Shown: positions 42,220 to 51,374 of the stretch, piece by piece | How the letters are laid out: each line of letters begins with the position of its first letter | How positions within the stretch are numbered: position 1 is the stretch's first letter | Source: Alphaproteobacteria bacterium | GTDB taxonomy: Bacteria > Pseudomonadota > Alphaproteobacteria > RF32 > CAG-239 | NCBI GenBank assembly: GCA_017626035.1 | Contig: JAGAJR010000027.1 | Coordinates: 1-64,000 of the forward strand | Length of the DNA: 64,000 nt | Direction of reading: 5' to 3' | Program-made: the position numbers and the translations under genes | The notes under the pieces: model-generated | What the model saw: only the letters and a program-made list of their open reading frames with translations | What the model was told of the DNA's origin: nothing | Databases searched by the model: none

Positions 42220-44862
42220 ATGTTGGATAAAACTTATACCCCGAAAGATTTTGAAGAAAAGATTTATGCGGATTGGGAAATGTCCGGAGATTTCAAACCG
42301 GATATGCGTTCAAACAAAGATAATTTTGCCATAGTTATTCCGCCGCCGAACGTAACCGGTGTTTTGCATATGGGACACGCTTTGGACGATACGCTGCAGG
42401 ATATTTTGGTTCGCTATAACCGTATGCTGGGCAAAAATGTTTTATGGCAGGTCGGAACGGATCACGCCGGTATCGCGACACAAATGGTTGTTGAAAGAAA
42501 TCTGGCTAAAGAGGGGATTTCCCGTCATGATTTGGGACGTGAGAAATTCGTTGAAACCGTATGGAAATGGAAAGAAAAATCCGGCGGTACGATTACCAAA
42601 CAGCTTCGCCGCCTGGGAGCTTCCTGCGATTGGTCGAGAGAGCGTTTTACCATGGACGAGGGGTTATCCCGTGCGGTTCGCAAAATCTTTGTCAACCTGT
42701 ATAAAGACGGCTTGATTTATAAAGCGAAAAAACTGGTTAACTGGGATTCCAAATTTATGACCGCCGTTTCCGATTTGGAGGTTATTCAGAAAGAAACCGT
42801 CGGAAAAATGTATTATTACAAATATCCGATTGAAGGTTCTGAAAACGAATTTATCCATATTGCCACGACCCGTCCGGAAACCATGTTCGGCGATACGGCC
42901 GTAGCGGTAAGTGCGGAGAATGAAAAACTGAAACATTTAATCGGTAAAAATTGCATTATTCCGATTATCAACAGAAGTATTCCGATTATTGCCGACGAAC
43001 ACGCCGATCCGGAAAAAGGAACCGGTGCGGTTAAAATTACGCCGGCTCATGATTTTAATGACTTTGAAGTCGGCCGCCGCCATAATCTGCCGTTGATTAA
43101 CATTTTGAATCCGGATGCGACACTGAATGAAAATACCCCGTTTGAGGGTATGAAAACTTTGGAAGCCAGAGAGAAAACCATTGCCAAACTTGAAGAACTC
43201 GGCTTTATGGAAAAAATTGAAGACCACCCGATGGTTATTCCTTACGGAGATCGTTCCGGTGTGATTATTGAACCTTTGATGACGGATCAATGGTTTGTTG
43301 ACGCACCCGTTCTGGCCAAAGAAGCAATCAGAGCCGTTGAACAGGGCGAAATGGAGTTTGTTCCGAAGTCTTATGAAAAGACTTATTTTGAATGGATGAG
43401 AAACATTCAGCCGTGGTGTATTTCCCGTCAGCTTTGGTGGGGACATCAAATGCCGATTTGGTATGGACCGGACGGCGAAATTTTCTGTGAAGAAAATGAA
43501 ACGGAAGCTAAAGAAGCTGCCGCCAAACATTATGGCAAAGAAGTCGAATTAACCAGAGAAACGGATGTTTTGGATACTTGGTTCTCTTCCGGATTATGGG
43601 CTTTTTCAACTTTGGGATGGCCTGATAAATCCGAATATCTGGATAAGTTTTATCCGACATCGGTTCTGGTTACCGGATTTGACATCATCTTCTTCTGGGT
43701 TGCCCGTATGATGATGATGAGTATGTATATGATGAAGAAGGTTCCGTTCAAAAAATGCTATATCCACGGTCTTGTTCGTGATGAAAAAGGGCAGAAAATG
43801 TCCAAATCCAAGGGCAACACGGTTGACCCGATGGAAACCATTGAAAAATATGGGGCAGATGCTTTGCGTTTCTTTATGGCAGCCATGGAAACTCAGGGAC
43901 GCGACGTCAATATGTCGGAATCCCGTATTGCCGGATACCGTAACTTTGCCACTAAATTGTGGAACGCCGCTCGTTTCTGCGAGATGAACGAATGCAAGCC
44001 TGTTGCCGGTTTTGACGAGAACAGTGTCAAACTTCCGGTTAACAAGTGGATTGTTGCCAAAGCCAAACAGGCATCAAAAGAAGTAACCGAATACCTGAAT
44101 GCTTATCGTTTCTCCGATGCCGCCAATGCGGTTTATCAGTTTGCATGGGGAACTTTCTGCGATTGGTATATTGAGTTAAGCAAACCGATTTTCTATGGCG
44201 AAAATGCCGAAGAAACCGTTGAAACCAGAGCAACCGCAGCTTGGGTCTTGGATAGAATTTTAATGATTTTGCATCCGTTTATGCCGTTTATTACAACGGA
44301 ATTGTGGAACAATATCAGTGAACGTAATGTCAAATTAATCCATGCCCAATGGCCGTTAAACGAAAAGATTGACACGGAAGCTTTGGGAGAAATTGACTGG
44401 GCGGTTGATTTGATTTCTGCCGTTCGTTCTCTTCGTTCCGGCATGAACATTCCGGCCGGGGCAAAACTGACGATTTATCTGAAGGATGCCAATGCATCTT
44501 CTTTGGCTAATCTGCAAAACCTGAATAAGATGATTTGCACGCTGGCTCGTCTAGAGAAGATTGAAGCCTTCGGAGCCAAGCAGGAAATCAGCAAAGATAT
44601 GGTTCAACAGGTGTTCAAAGAAGCCGTTATTCTGATGCCGTTAAAAGGCGTTGTTGATTTTGCGGCTGAAAAGGAACGCTTGTCCAAAGAGTTGGAAACA
44701 CTGAACAAAAACTTGGAAGGCTATGCCCGCAAGCTGAGCAACCCAAGCTTTGTAGAGAGAGCACCGGCCGCAGTGGTTGAAGAAGAAAAACGCCGCCAGG
44801 CCGAAGCTTTGGAAAATAAAGCTAAAGTGGAAGAAGCTTTGGAAAGAATAGCCAACTTCTGA
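42220..44862 (+). CDS. valS: Valyl-tRNA synthetase
   Basis: Class I enzyme charging tRNA-Val with editing. 880 residues: the HIGH motif as PPPNVTGVLHMGHAL (about 45-58), the CP1 editing domain with TTRPETMFGDTAVAV, WCISRQLWWGHQMP, the KMSKS motif GQKMSKSKGN (about 523), the anticodon domain, and a C-terminal coiled-coil arm. Normal length for an alphaproteobacterial ValRS. AAGGAT lies before the ATG. Confidence 0.97.
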   Translation: MLDKTYTPKDFEEKIYADWEMSGDFKPDMRSNKDNFAIVIPPPNVTGVLHMGHALDDTLQDILVRYNRMLGKNVLWQVGTDHAGIATQMVVERNLAKEGISRHDLGREKFVETVWKWKEKSGGTITKQLRRLGASCDWSRERFTMDEGLSRAVRKIFVNLYKDGLIYKAKKLVNWDSKFMTAVSDLEVIQKETVGKMYYYKYPIEGSENEFIHIATTRPETMFGDTAVAVSAENEKLKHLIGKNCIIPIINRSIPIIADEHADPEKGTGAVKITPAHDFNDFEVGRRHNLPLINILNPDATLNENTPFEGMKTLEAREKTIAKLEELGFMEKIEDHPMVIPYGDRSGVIIEPLMTDQWFVDAPVLAKEAIRAVEQGEMEFVPKSYEKTYFEWMRNIQPWCISRQLWWGHQMPIWYGPDGEIFCEENETEAKEAAAKHYGKEVELTRETDVLDTWFSSGLWAFSTLGWPDKSEYLDKFYPTSVLVTGFDIIFFWVARMMMMSMYMMKKVPFKKCYIHGLVRDEKGQKMSKSKGNTVDPMETIEKYGADALRFFMAAMETQGRDVNMSESRIAGYRNFATKLWNAARFCEMNECKPVAGFDENSVKLPVNKWIVAKAKQASKEVTEYLNAYRFSDAANAVYQFAWGTFCDWYIELSKPIFYGENAEETVETRATAAWVLDRILMILHPFMPFITTELWNNISERNVKLIHAQWPLNEKIDTEALGEIDWAVDLISAVRSLRSGMNIPAGAKLTIYLKDANASSLANLQNLNKMICTLARLEKIEAFGAKQEISKDMVQQVFKEAVILMPLKGVVDFAAEKERLSKELETLNKNLEGYARKLSNPSFVERAPAAVVEEEKRRQAEALENKAKVEEALERIANF

Positions 44863-44882
44863 TTTCTGAGCCTAAAAACACA

Positions 44883-44914
44883 AAAAGAGTGCTTCTGTTA
44901 AGAGGCACTCTTTT
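44883..44914 (+). terminator. Terminator after valS
   Basis: AAAAGAGTGC/GCACTCTTTT with a 12-base loop. Confidence 0.75.
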
Positions 44915-44962
44915 GCGATGGTGGTAAGGCTATCACTTTTGCGATGGTGGTAAGGCTATTAC
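44911..44962 (+). repeat. 26-bp tandem repeat, two copies
   Basis: The unit TTTTGCGATGGTGGTAAGGC plus six bases occurs twice head to tail with one difference. It spans the stop codon of the membrane protein on the minus strand and touches the valS terminator. Confidence 0.8.
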
Positions 44963-45655
44963 TTTTACGATAAACTTCATAAAATCGGCAATAAAAAACA
45001 TTCCGATAAAGTTAAGATAAAGCTGAATAGCCGTTTCAATAACCGTTTCTTTGATTTCAGTTTGGTCGAAACCGGTAAACTCGGGAAGCTGTTTTCTGAA
45101 ATGAAAAACATCATGGGTATTATAAAGTCCGAAAATCAGGGCAACAATACAAAAAGTAATGTGCATCTTTAAATATTCCGGAGAAAATATCCCTTTCAAC
45201 CCTTCCAAAAGAGCAGATACAGCCACACAAGTAAACATGATGTGGAAAAGCTCTCTGTAACCGAGAAAATTTTTAACCTTCAATCCCCACCAGACGGAAA
45301 GCATAAAGATCGTAACCGCCAGAATACAACCGAAAACGACAGTTCCGACAGTATTGCGGGCAATTATCCAAACCAAGGGAACAGACATTGCCGTTGTCAG
45401 TAACAGAAACAGGATGATGCTGTTAAATTTTTTGCAAATCCTTTCTCTGAAAGACACGACAATACAGGGAATGATAAATGAAAACACGCTGACCGAGGCA
45501 TACACGGCTTGATGTTCAGCTTTATTCGATATGAGCAAGCTGTATAAAATCATGGTGCACAGGGTTGTTAAAATCACTCCGCAAAATGTAATGGCAATTG
45601 CTGCAGTCAATAACTGAAATTGCTGTTTTTTGAATATAAACTGATATTTTTCCAT
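44933..45655 (-). CDS. Seven-helix membrane protein, BI-1 (Bax inhibitor-1) family-like
   Basis: About 240 residues from MEKYQFIFKKQQF with seven predicted membrane helices and short loops. The end, ETAIQLYLNFIGMFFIADFMKFI, matches the characteristic last part of bacterial BI-1/YccA proteins (ALxLYLDFINLF), and the preceding GLYNTHDV recalls their YDTQ. Central signature motifs are weak, so the call is tentative. The reading frame runs further upstream to 45700 without a better start. The last nine residues are coded by a duplicated 26-bp unit. Proteins of this family act as leak channels or protease modulators. Confidence 0.5.
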   Translation of the reverse strand: MEKYQFIFKKQQFQLLTAAIAITFCGVILTTLCTMILYSLLISNKAEHQAVYASVSVFSFIIPCIVVSFRERICKKFNSIILFLLLTTAMSVPLVWIIARNTVGTVVFGCILAVTIFMLSVWWGLKVKNFLGYRELFHIMFTCVAVSALLEGLKGIFSPEYLKMHITFCIVALIFGLYNTHDVFHFRKQLPEFTGFDQTEIKETVIETAIQLYLNFIGMFFIADFMKFIVKVIALPPSQK

Positions 45656-45739
45656 AAAAAATATATAATAAATACGTAAATAACAAAGGTGTTGTAGCAA
45701 ATAAAAGTAAGGAATGCAATATTTTTGTTTGGTTGCAAA

Positions 45740-45765
45740 AAAAGGCAGGAAATTTCCTGCCTTTT
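45740..45765 (-). terminator. Terminator of the small secreted peptide gene
   Basis: Perfect 13-base arms AAAAGGCAGGAAA/TTTCCTGCCTTTT with no loop bases, followed on the minus strand by a T run. Confidence 0.75.
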
Positions 45766-45787
45766 CGATTACCTTTTGAAACGAAAG

Positions 45788-45919
45788 TTATTCCGATGAA
45801 CCGTTTATGGATGAACTTTCTCTGCCATCGGCGTCTGTAACGGGTCTAATGCCGGCAGAAGCAAAGTCGGCGGCAAATACAGCAATAAGTAACACCAATA
45901 CACCTACATATTTTTTCAT
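45788..45919 (-). CDS. Small secreted peptide (43 residues)
   Basis: ORF starting MKKYVGVLVLLIAVFAADF: basic start, hydrophobic core and a cleavage site after ASA, leaving a mature peptide of about 21 residues (GIRPVTDADGRESSSINGS, then SE). An AAGGA ribosome site lies seven bases before the ATG, and a perfect terminator follows 22 bases after the stop, so the unit is complete. No family recognised. The mature part is hydrophilic and lacks cysteine. Confidence 0.6.
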   Translation of the reverse strand: MKKYVGVLVLLIAVFAADFASAGIRPVTDADGRESSSINGSSE

Positions 45920-45988
45920 GTTTTTTTCCTTAGTTTTTGTTTCACACCAACATCAGGATAATCGGAAGAGATTAATATTCCATAAAAA

Positions 45989-46014
45989 AAGAGGGATGAA
46001 ACATCACCCCTCTT
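45989..46014 (-). terminator. Terminator of eno
   Basis: AAGAGGGATG/CATCACCCCTCTT with one bulged base and a short loop, with T-rich sequence on the minus strand. Confidence 0.7.
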
Positions 46015-46034
46015 AATCTTTTTCAGAAGAAAAT

Positions 46035-47321
<1,287 letters not shown>

Positions 47322-47444
47322 CTAATTAATTTACAAAATGAACTGCGTATAACTTGGTTTATTTTTGCCCGGATGTCAAGCGAAAGAAACATCTCATCAG
47401 ACATTTTTTATTTGCACTTGCATATCTTCGGGGGAAAGAATACT

Positions 47445-47507
47445 ATGGCAAAAAATGTATCATTAGGTCTTGTGGCAGTAATGGGAGCTATTAATTTAAG
47501 CTTGTAA
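47445..47507 (+). CDS. Possible 20-residue hydrophobic peptide
   Basis: MAKNVSLGLVAVMGAINLSL after a GGGGGAAAG ribosome-like site at six-base spacing, in the 245-base gap between eno and the dCMP deaminase gene. Could be a leader, a small toxin-like peptide or chance. There is no terminator after it, so it could be read into the deaminase gene. Confidence 0.25.
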   Translation: MAKNVSLGLVAVMGAINLSL

Positions 47508-47557
47508 GTTTAGGATTTGCTGATAAAATATATTCCGATAAATCAAGGGAGAAAAAA

Positions 47558-48022
47558 ATGTTTTCAGACAAATGGCATCAACGTTTTATGGAAGTGGCCG
47601 AACTGGTTGCCACTTGGTCCAAAGATCCGTCAACCAAAACCGGGGCAATTGTGGTCGGTCCCGACCGCGAAATCAGAGCCACGGGGTATAACGGATTGGT
47701 TCGGGGCGTGGATGACAACCGCCCGGAGAGAATGGAACGTCCGACGAAATATGACTTTTTTGAGCATGCTGAACGTAATGCGATTTATAATGCCTGCCTG
47801 ACCGGAACCTCATTAAAAGGTTGTGTGATGTATGCCACGCACGCACCTTGCACGGATTGTGCCCGGGCGATTATCCAGTCGGGAATAAAAATGGTGGTAA
47901 CCCACGAAGTGCTGATTGACGAAAAAACTCCGCAAAACACCTGGCGGGACAAATTGGTTTATTCGCAGGAAATGTTTAAGGAAGCCGGGGTGGAATGTAA
48001 ATACCTTCCGGCGAAAAAATAA
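47558..48022 (+). CDS. Deoxycytidylate (dCMP) deaminase family protein
   Basis: 154 residues with zinc-dependent deaminase motifs HAERNAIYNA and PCTDCARAII, and the start WHQRFMEVAELVATWSKDPSTKTGAIVV that is typical of ComEB/dCMP deaminase. It would supply dUMP for thymidylate synthesis. AAGGGAG precedes the ATG. Followed by an unrelated response regulator. Confidence 0.88.
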   Translation: MFSDKWHQRFMEVAELVATWSKDPSTKTGAIVVGPDREIRATGYNGLVRGVDDNRPERMERPTKYDFFEHAERNAIYNACLTGTSLKGCVMYATHAPCTDCARAIIQSGIKMVVTHEVLIDEKTPQNTWRDKLVYSQEMFKEAGVECKYLPAKK

Positions 48023-48146
48023 ATCCGTAAATTTGTCGGTTCAGCCCTTTAAAAGTCTTTTTACCTAATTATATACTAATAAAAATCAGCAAAACTAAAA
48101 CTTTTGTGCTATGCGGCACGGTAAAGCATATAATTGGGAGATTGCG

Positions 48147-48785
48147 ATGAAAGTTCTTATAGCAGATGACCACGCCTTGTTTCGGGACGGCTTAAGTATG
48201 CGTCTGGAACAAATAGACCCGAAGTCTGTCATTTTTCAAGCAGCGAATTTTACTCAGGCACTTAAAATCGTCAATGATGAAAAAAAACTGGATTTGGTTA
48301 TTTTGGATTTGGATATGCCCGATATGCATTGGGAAGCCGGGGTGGAAGAAATTAAGAAAAAATCCGACGGAGCCCGCTTTGTGGTTATTTCCGCTTCCGA
48401 AGACGCCCGCTGCATTCGCAAAACTTTTGATGCCGGGGTCAGCGGTTATATCCCGAAACGTTCCGATCCTAAAATTCTGAATAGTGCTTTGCAGTTGATT
48501 TTGGATGGCGGAACTTATTTTCCGACATCTATTTTGGAAAATAATAATTCTTCGGCCGGAAATGTCTCAGAAAACAACAGTAAAGGCAAAGGAAAAACGC
48601 TGACTAACCGCCAGTCGGAGGTTTTGGGTTTTGTCGCCAAAGGAATGTCCAATAAGCAGATTGCTTATGAAATGGGCGTCAGCGAAGCAACGGTTAAACT
48701 GCACATCAACGCGTTGCTGCGTTCTTTGGGCGTAACCAATCGGACGCAAGCGGTGGTAACTGCCCAACAACAGGGAATAATTTAA
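48147..48785 (+). CDS. NarL/FixJ-type response regulator (orphan)
   Basis: About 212 residues. The receiver domain has KVLIADDHALFRDGL (acidic pair), phospho-Asp in VILDLDMPD, the switch Ser in VVISASED, and Lys in YIPKRSD. After a linker, a LuxR-type HTH reads LTNRQSEVLGFVAKGMSNKQIAYEMGVSEATVKLHINALL. The start is the ATG after GGGAG; the frame continues back to 48111. No histidine kinase is adjacent. Targets unknown. Confidence 0.88.
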   Translation: MKVLIADDHALFRDGLSMRLEQIDPKSVIFQAANFTQALKIVNDEKKLDLVILDLDMPDMHWEAGVEEIKKKSDGARFVVISASEDARCIRKTFDAGVSGYIPKRSDPKILNSALQLILDGGTYFPTSILENNNSSAGNVSENNSKGKGKTLTNRQSEVLGFVAKGMSNKQIAYEMGVSEATVKLHINALLRSLGVTNRTQAVVTAQQQGII

Positions 48786-48789
48786 GACA

Positions 48790-48811
48790 AAGCCCCTTTT
48801 TGAGGGGCTTA
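48790..48811. terminator. Terminator after the response regulator
   Basis: AAGCCCC/GGGGCTT arms with a short T/G loop; serves the convergent HTH gene as well. Confidence 0.65.
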
Positions 48812-48815
48812 AATT

Positions 48816-49097
48816 TTACTTTTTAGGCTTAGAAAGAAATCCTGCGTAAACATGAAGTTGATAATAATTGGCCAGCTTTTGGATAAGTTTCCAGTTGACG
48901 GCTTCCCGTCCGATTTCCACATTGTCCAAATCTCTCTGCTTAATCTGCAAATCCATACAGACAATGGAAGAGTTTATTTTCCGCTTTTGGCGGATACGAA
49001 ATAAGTGCATCCCCAAAGAGCGTTGAATAGCTTTACGGATAGATTTGTTTTCCGATTGATAGAAAAAATTAGTTTTAATTTTATGTTCAGTCATCAT
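48816..49097 (-). CDS. Small HTH (XRE/Cro-like) DNA-binding protein
   Basis: 93 residues. A central lambda-repressor-like fold: LGMHLFRIRQKRKINSSIV, then DLDNVEIGREAVNWKLIQKLANYYQLHVYAGF. Basic and soluble. An AAGGAG site lies nine bases before the first ATG. Just upstream on the same strand is a structured RNA with a terminator whose T tract can pair with the sequence directly in front of this ribosome site, suggesting regulation of this gene by its leader. Confidence 0.65.
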   Translation of the reverse strand: MMTEHKIKTNFFYQSENKSIRKAIQRSLGMHLFRIRQKRKINSSIVCMDLQIKQRDLDNVEIGREAVNWKLIQKLANYYQLHVYAGFLSKPKK

Positions 49098-49125
49098 CTT
49101 TTCAAACTCCTTATTTTGTTTTGGT

Positions 49126-49284
49126 AAAACAAAACCGCCTTAAGAATTTAAGGCGGTGGAGCTGAAAAACTGTACACTAACAGTCCTGCTTCTTCGACCA
49201 AAGGCTTATACCGCAGACTCCACCGAAGGTGGATTATTTAGTGTAGGATGTTTTTCAGACACCGCAGTCCATCTCTGAACTGCA
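49126..49284 (-). ncRNA. Structured RNA (leader or sRNA), unknown class
   Basis: A promoter (49291-49319), about 160 bases of paired sequence and a perfect terminator, with no coding frame. In order on the minus strand: hairpin GCAGTTC/GGACTGC; a long closing stem CTGAAAAAC/GTTTTTCAG plus TACACTAA/TTAGTGTA; within it, hairpin TCCACC/GGTGGA and a GTCTGC/GCAGGAC hairpin; then terminator stem ACCGCCTTAA/TTAAGGCGGT and TTTTGTTTT. The final T tract is complementary to AAAACAAAA just ahead of the HTH gene ribosome site. It matches no RNase P, tmRNA, 6S or SRP signature I can recognise. Confidence 0.55.
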
Positions 49285-49290
49285 AAAAGG

Positions 49291-49319
49291 ATGATAAAGC
49301 AAATAGATTAATTATTCAA
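49291..49319 (-). promoter_or_regulatory. Promoter of the structured RNA
   Basis: On the minus strand, -35 TTGAAT, 17-base spacer, -10 TATCAT, with start expected at about 49284. Confidence 0.6.
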
Positions 49320-49364
49320 GCCACAATCTTATAAGTGGCAGAGAGAAGCCAACGAGCGTTTCTG

Positions 49365-49387
49365 GGCACTCACTCTCCACAGCCAAC
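49365..49387 (+). repeat. 23-bp direct repeat, copy 1
   Basis: GGCACTCACTCTCCACAG plus CCAAC; it matches 49436-49458 at 21 of 23 positions. Between them are a GTGCCG/CGGCAC hairpin and GC-rich sequence. Confidence 0.75.
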
Positions 49388-49435
49388 TAATGCCCGTGCC
49401 GGCTCGGCACCGCCGGCCACCCAACAGGGAGTTAA

Positions 49436-49458
49436 GGCACTTACTCTCCACAGCTAAC
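49436..49458 (+). repeat. 23-bp direct repeat, copy 2
   Basis: Second copy, 71 bases on. It is followed by the palindrome AAACTGG-C-CCAGTTT and a GC-rich stretch up to the lexA stop codon. The block 49330-49502 holds no gene. Confidence 0.75.
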
Positions 49459-49502
49459 CGAGGCGATCAAACTGGCCCAGTTTGGCCCGTGGCCGCTGGC
49501 CA

Positions 49503-50159
49503 CTAATGATAGGTGCGAAGTAAACCGGAAAGAATACCTTGAACTTTAACGCGGGAAGGGTGGAGATGCCGGGTTTCATACGCCTGATTGCAAGGAATGA
49601 GAAGAACTTCGCTTTTTTCTTTGCGGATGATTTTAAGGGTAGCTTCACAGTCGTCAACCAAGGCAACGACAATATCTCCGTTATTAGCCGATTCGGCCTT
49701 TTTGATAATAGCGGTATCTCCGTTGAGAATACCGGCTTCGACCATGGAATCTCCTTCAACGGTAAGGGCATAATACATCCCTTTGCTGACCATTTCAAAC
49801 GGAACGGAAATGGTTTCCGTTTCATTGGCAATCGCTTCAATCGGCGTTCCCGCGGCAATTTTCCCGTAAAGCGGGATTTGGGCGGAACTGTTTTGAAGAG
49901 CAATTTCCCGCTTTTTCTCTTCCTCAATAATAGCCTTTGGTTTGAATTTCGGCATTTTTATCACTTCAAGAGCCCGGGCTTTGTGCGGAAGCTTGCGGAT
50001 AAATTCCCTCTCAATCAATGCTTCGATAAGGGCGTGAATACCGGACTTTGACTTTAGCCCGACAGCTTCCTTCATTTCTTCAAACGACGGGGAACAGCCG
50101 GTTTCCTTGATGATTTTGTTGATAAACATCAAAAGCTTGTACTGTTTTTGTGTAAGCAT
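49503..50159 (-). CDS. lexA: LexA repressor
   Basis: SOS regulator. About 218 residues. The winged-helix N-domain reads LTQKQYKLLMFINKIIKETGCSPSFEEMKEAVGLKSKSGIH. The autocleavage site Ala-Gly lies in KIAAGTPIEA (about 103-104), catalytic Ser in GDSM (about 138) and Lys in ATLKII (about 176). The start is MLTQ; an earlier in-frame ATG at 50171 would add four residues. An SOS box lies about 25-55 bases upstream, so autoregulation is expected. Confidence 0.95.
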   Translation of the reverse strand: MLTQKQYKLLMFINKIIKETGCSPSFEEMKEAVGLKSKSGIHALIEALIEREFIRKLPHKARALEVIKMPKFKPKAIIEEEKKREIALQNSSAQIPLYGKIAAGTPIEAIANETETISVPFEMVSKGMYYALTVEGDSMVEAGILNGDTAIIKKAESANNGDIVVALVDDCEATLKIIRKEKSEVLLIPCNQAYETRHLHPSRVKVQGILSGLLRTYH

Positions 50160-50181
50160 GGCTGTCTCCATAAAAAAACTA

Positions 50182-50213
50182 GAACACTTAATATAAATGT
50201 TCTAGTTTAGTTC
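50182..50213 (-). promoter_or_regulatory. LexA operator (SOS box) with an extra half-site
   Basis: GTTC-TAGTTTA-GTTC at 50199-50213 is the direct-repeat SOS box of alphaproteobacteria (GTTC-N7-GTTC). A third half-site GAAC at 50182-50185 forms the perfect inverted repeat CTAGAACA/TGTTCTAG, with 11-base spacing, with the first GTTC. Confidence 0.8.
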
Positions 50214-50237
50214 TGTTTCTTTGTCAACAGAAAAAGC

Positions 50238-51227
50238 TCACATCGTTTTAGCGGAATTAAGAGCCGAGCGAATAATTTTAGACACGGTGTCTCCTTGAGA
50301 CCGCGTCGTTTTAGTGCTGCCTGTTCCGGCTTGGGCAAAACGGCGATTTAAATTTTGAACTTTCTGCCGATGTTCTTGCTTGCGTTCCGCCAAGGTTTTG
50401 CGAGTTTGATCGTTTTTCTCTACGGAAGCCAGATAGGTAACGGCCTGTTTTTGGGCCTGAGAACATGCAGCGGCAAGTTGAGCGTCTTTCCATTGGATGG
50501 TATTGTCTCGGAAAGAAGTCAAAGCCTTGTTTTGCAAGTATGAATTCTTGCTTGTGTATTTGGTAATAAAAGCTTCGCTGTTAATTTTTTCAAGACTTCC
50601 GGCATTTTTCAAAGCTGTAAAAGGAGCCGATGAATAAGGACCTTTGACATAACTGCGGGCAAACAGGGATAAAACCACCGGATGAATGTCTGAAAGCATA
50701 ATCGGTGTTTTCTTTTTGTTTTTGGCGTCAGTAATCAAAGATTTTTGAAGGCGTCCGAAACACTCCGGCAAATAAATCTGGCAAAGAAAATCTTCCTGAG
50801 CCTGCGTAAACAATTCGCTTTGAGAGGCCGCCAAAGCTTTCCATTTGGCGTCATTAACCCTATAAACGTCAATAACCTGTCCTTTTTTGTTTTTGCCTTT
50901 TGTTTTGGTAACCGAAAGCTTGCCTTGTAAAGGCTTGTAAATATCATTTTGGTTGATGAATTTTATCAGTCGGCTGACATTGTACCCGTCAAGCTGGTTG
51001 ATGCCGTGATAAGTACTTCCGGGCGAAATGGTTGCCGCCGGATTAGCCGAACCTTTGGTTTCTGTGGTGGAACTGAGCCAAGCCAGAGAACCGTTGCATT
51101 TATCATTGTAGTTTTTTTGTCCGAACATACTCAGGGAAGAAGCAAAAAGCAGGGCGGAAGCACCAAGAACTTTCAGTTCATCCACACGTGTACGCCAGAC
51201 ACTTTTTTGTCTGTCGTCTTTTTTCAT
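50238..51227 (-). CDS. Secreted protein, unknown
   Basis: 329 residues with a hydrophobic N-terminal segment (LGASALLFASSLSMFG) that may be a signal or anchor. The central domain contains ISPGSTYHGINQLDGYNVSRLIKFINQ, QEDFLCQIYLPECFGRLQKSL and SDIHPVVLSLFARSYVKGP; its order recalls muramidase- or lysozyme-like folds attached to phage and secretion systems, but no catalytic pair can be assigned. The C-terminal quarter is basic and helical (TRKTLAERKQEHRQKV). Divergent from lysS. No family recognised. Confidence 0.65.
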   Translation of the reverse strand: MKKDDRQKSVWRTRVDELKVLGASALLFASSLSMFGQKNYNDKCNGSLAWLSSTTETKGSANPAATISPGSTYHGINQLDGYNVSRLIKFINQNDIYKPLQGKLSVTKTKGKNKKGQVIDVYRVNDAKWKALAASQSELFTQAQEDFLCQIYLPECFGRLQKSLITDAKNKKKTPIMLSDIHPVVLSLFARSYVKGPYSSAPFTALKNAGSLEKINSEAFITKYTSKNSYLQNKALTSFRDNTIQWKDAQLAAACSQAQKQAVTYLASVEKNDQTRKTLAERKQEHRQKVQNLNRRFAQAGTGSTKTTRSQGDTVSKIIRSALNSAKTM

Positions 51228-51374
51228 TTTTTTTCTCCGTTTATTTCAACGGCAATATAACCTCTGTATGAAAGTTTGTCCAGATGGAATATGCATTTAT
51301 TTGTTGAAAAAATTTTTGATACGTTTATAGTGCTTAGCAGAAATTTAACCGCATAATAATTGGAAATTGTTAAG

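Noticed and set aside
49118-49290. Candidate RNase P, tmRNA, 6S or SRP RNA
   Set aside because: None of the conserved RNase P core, the SRP GGAA tetraloop region, a tmRNA tag frame or a 6S central bubble could be found; it is reported only as an unknown structured RNA.
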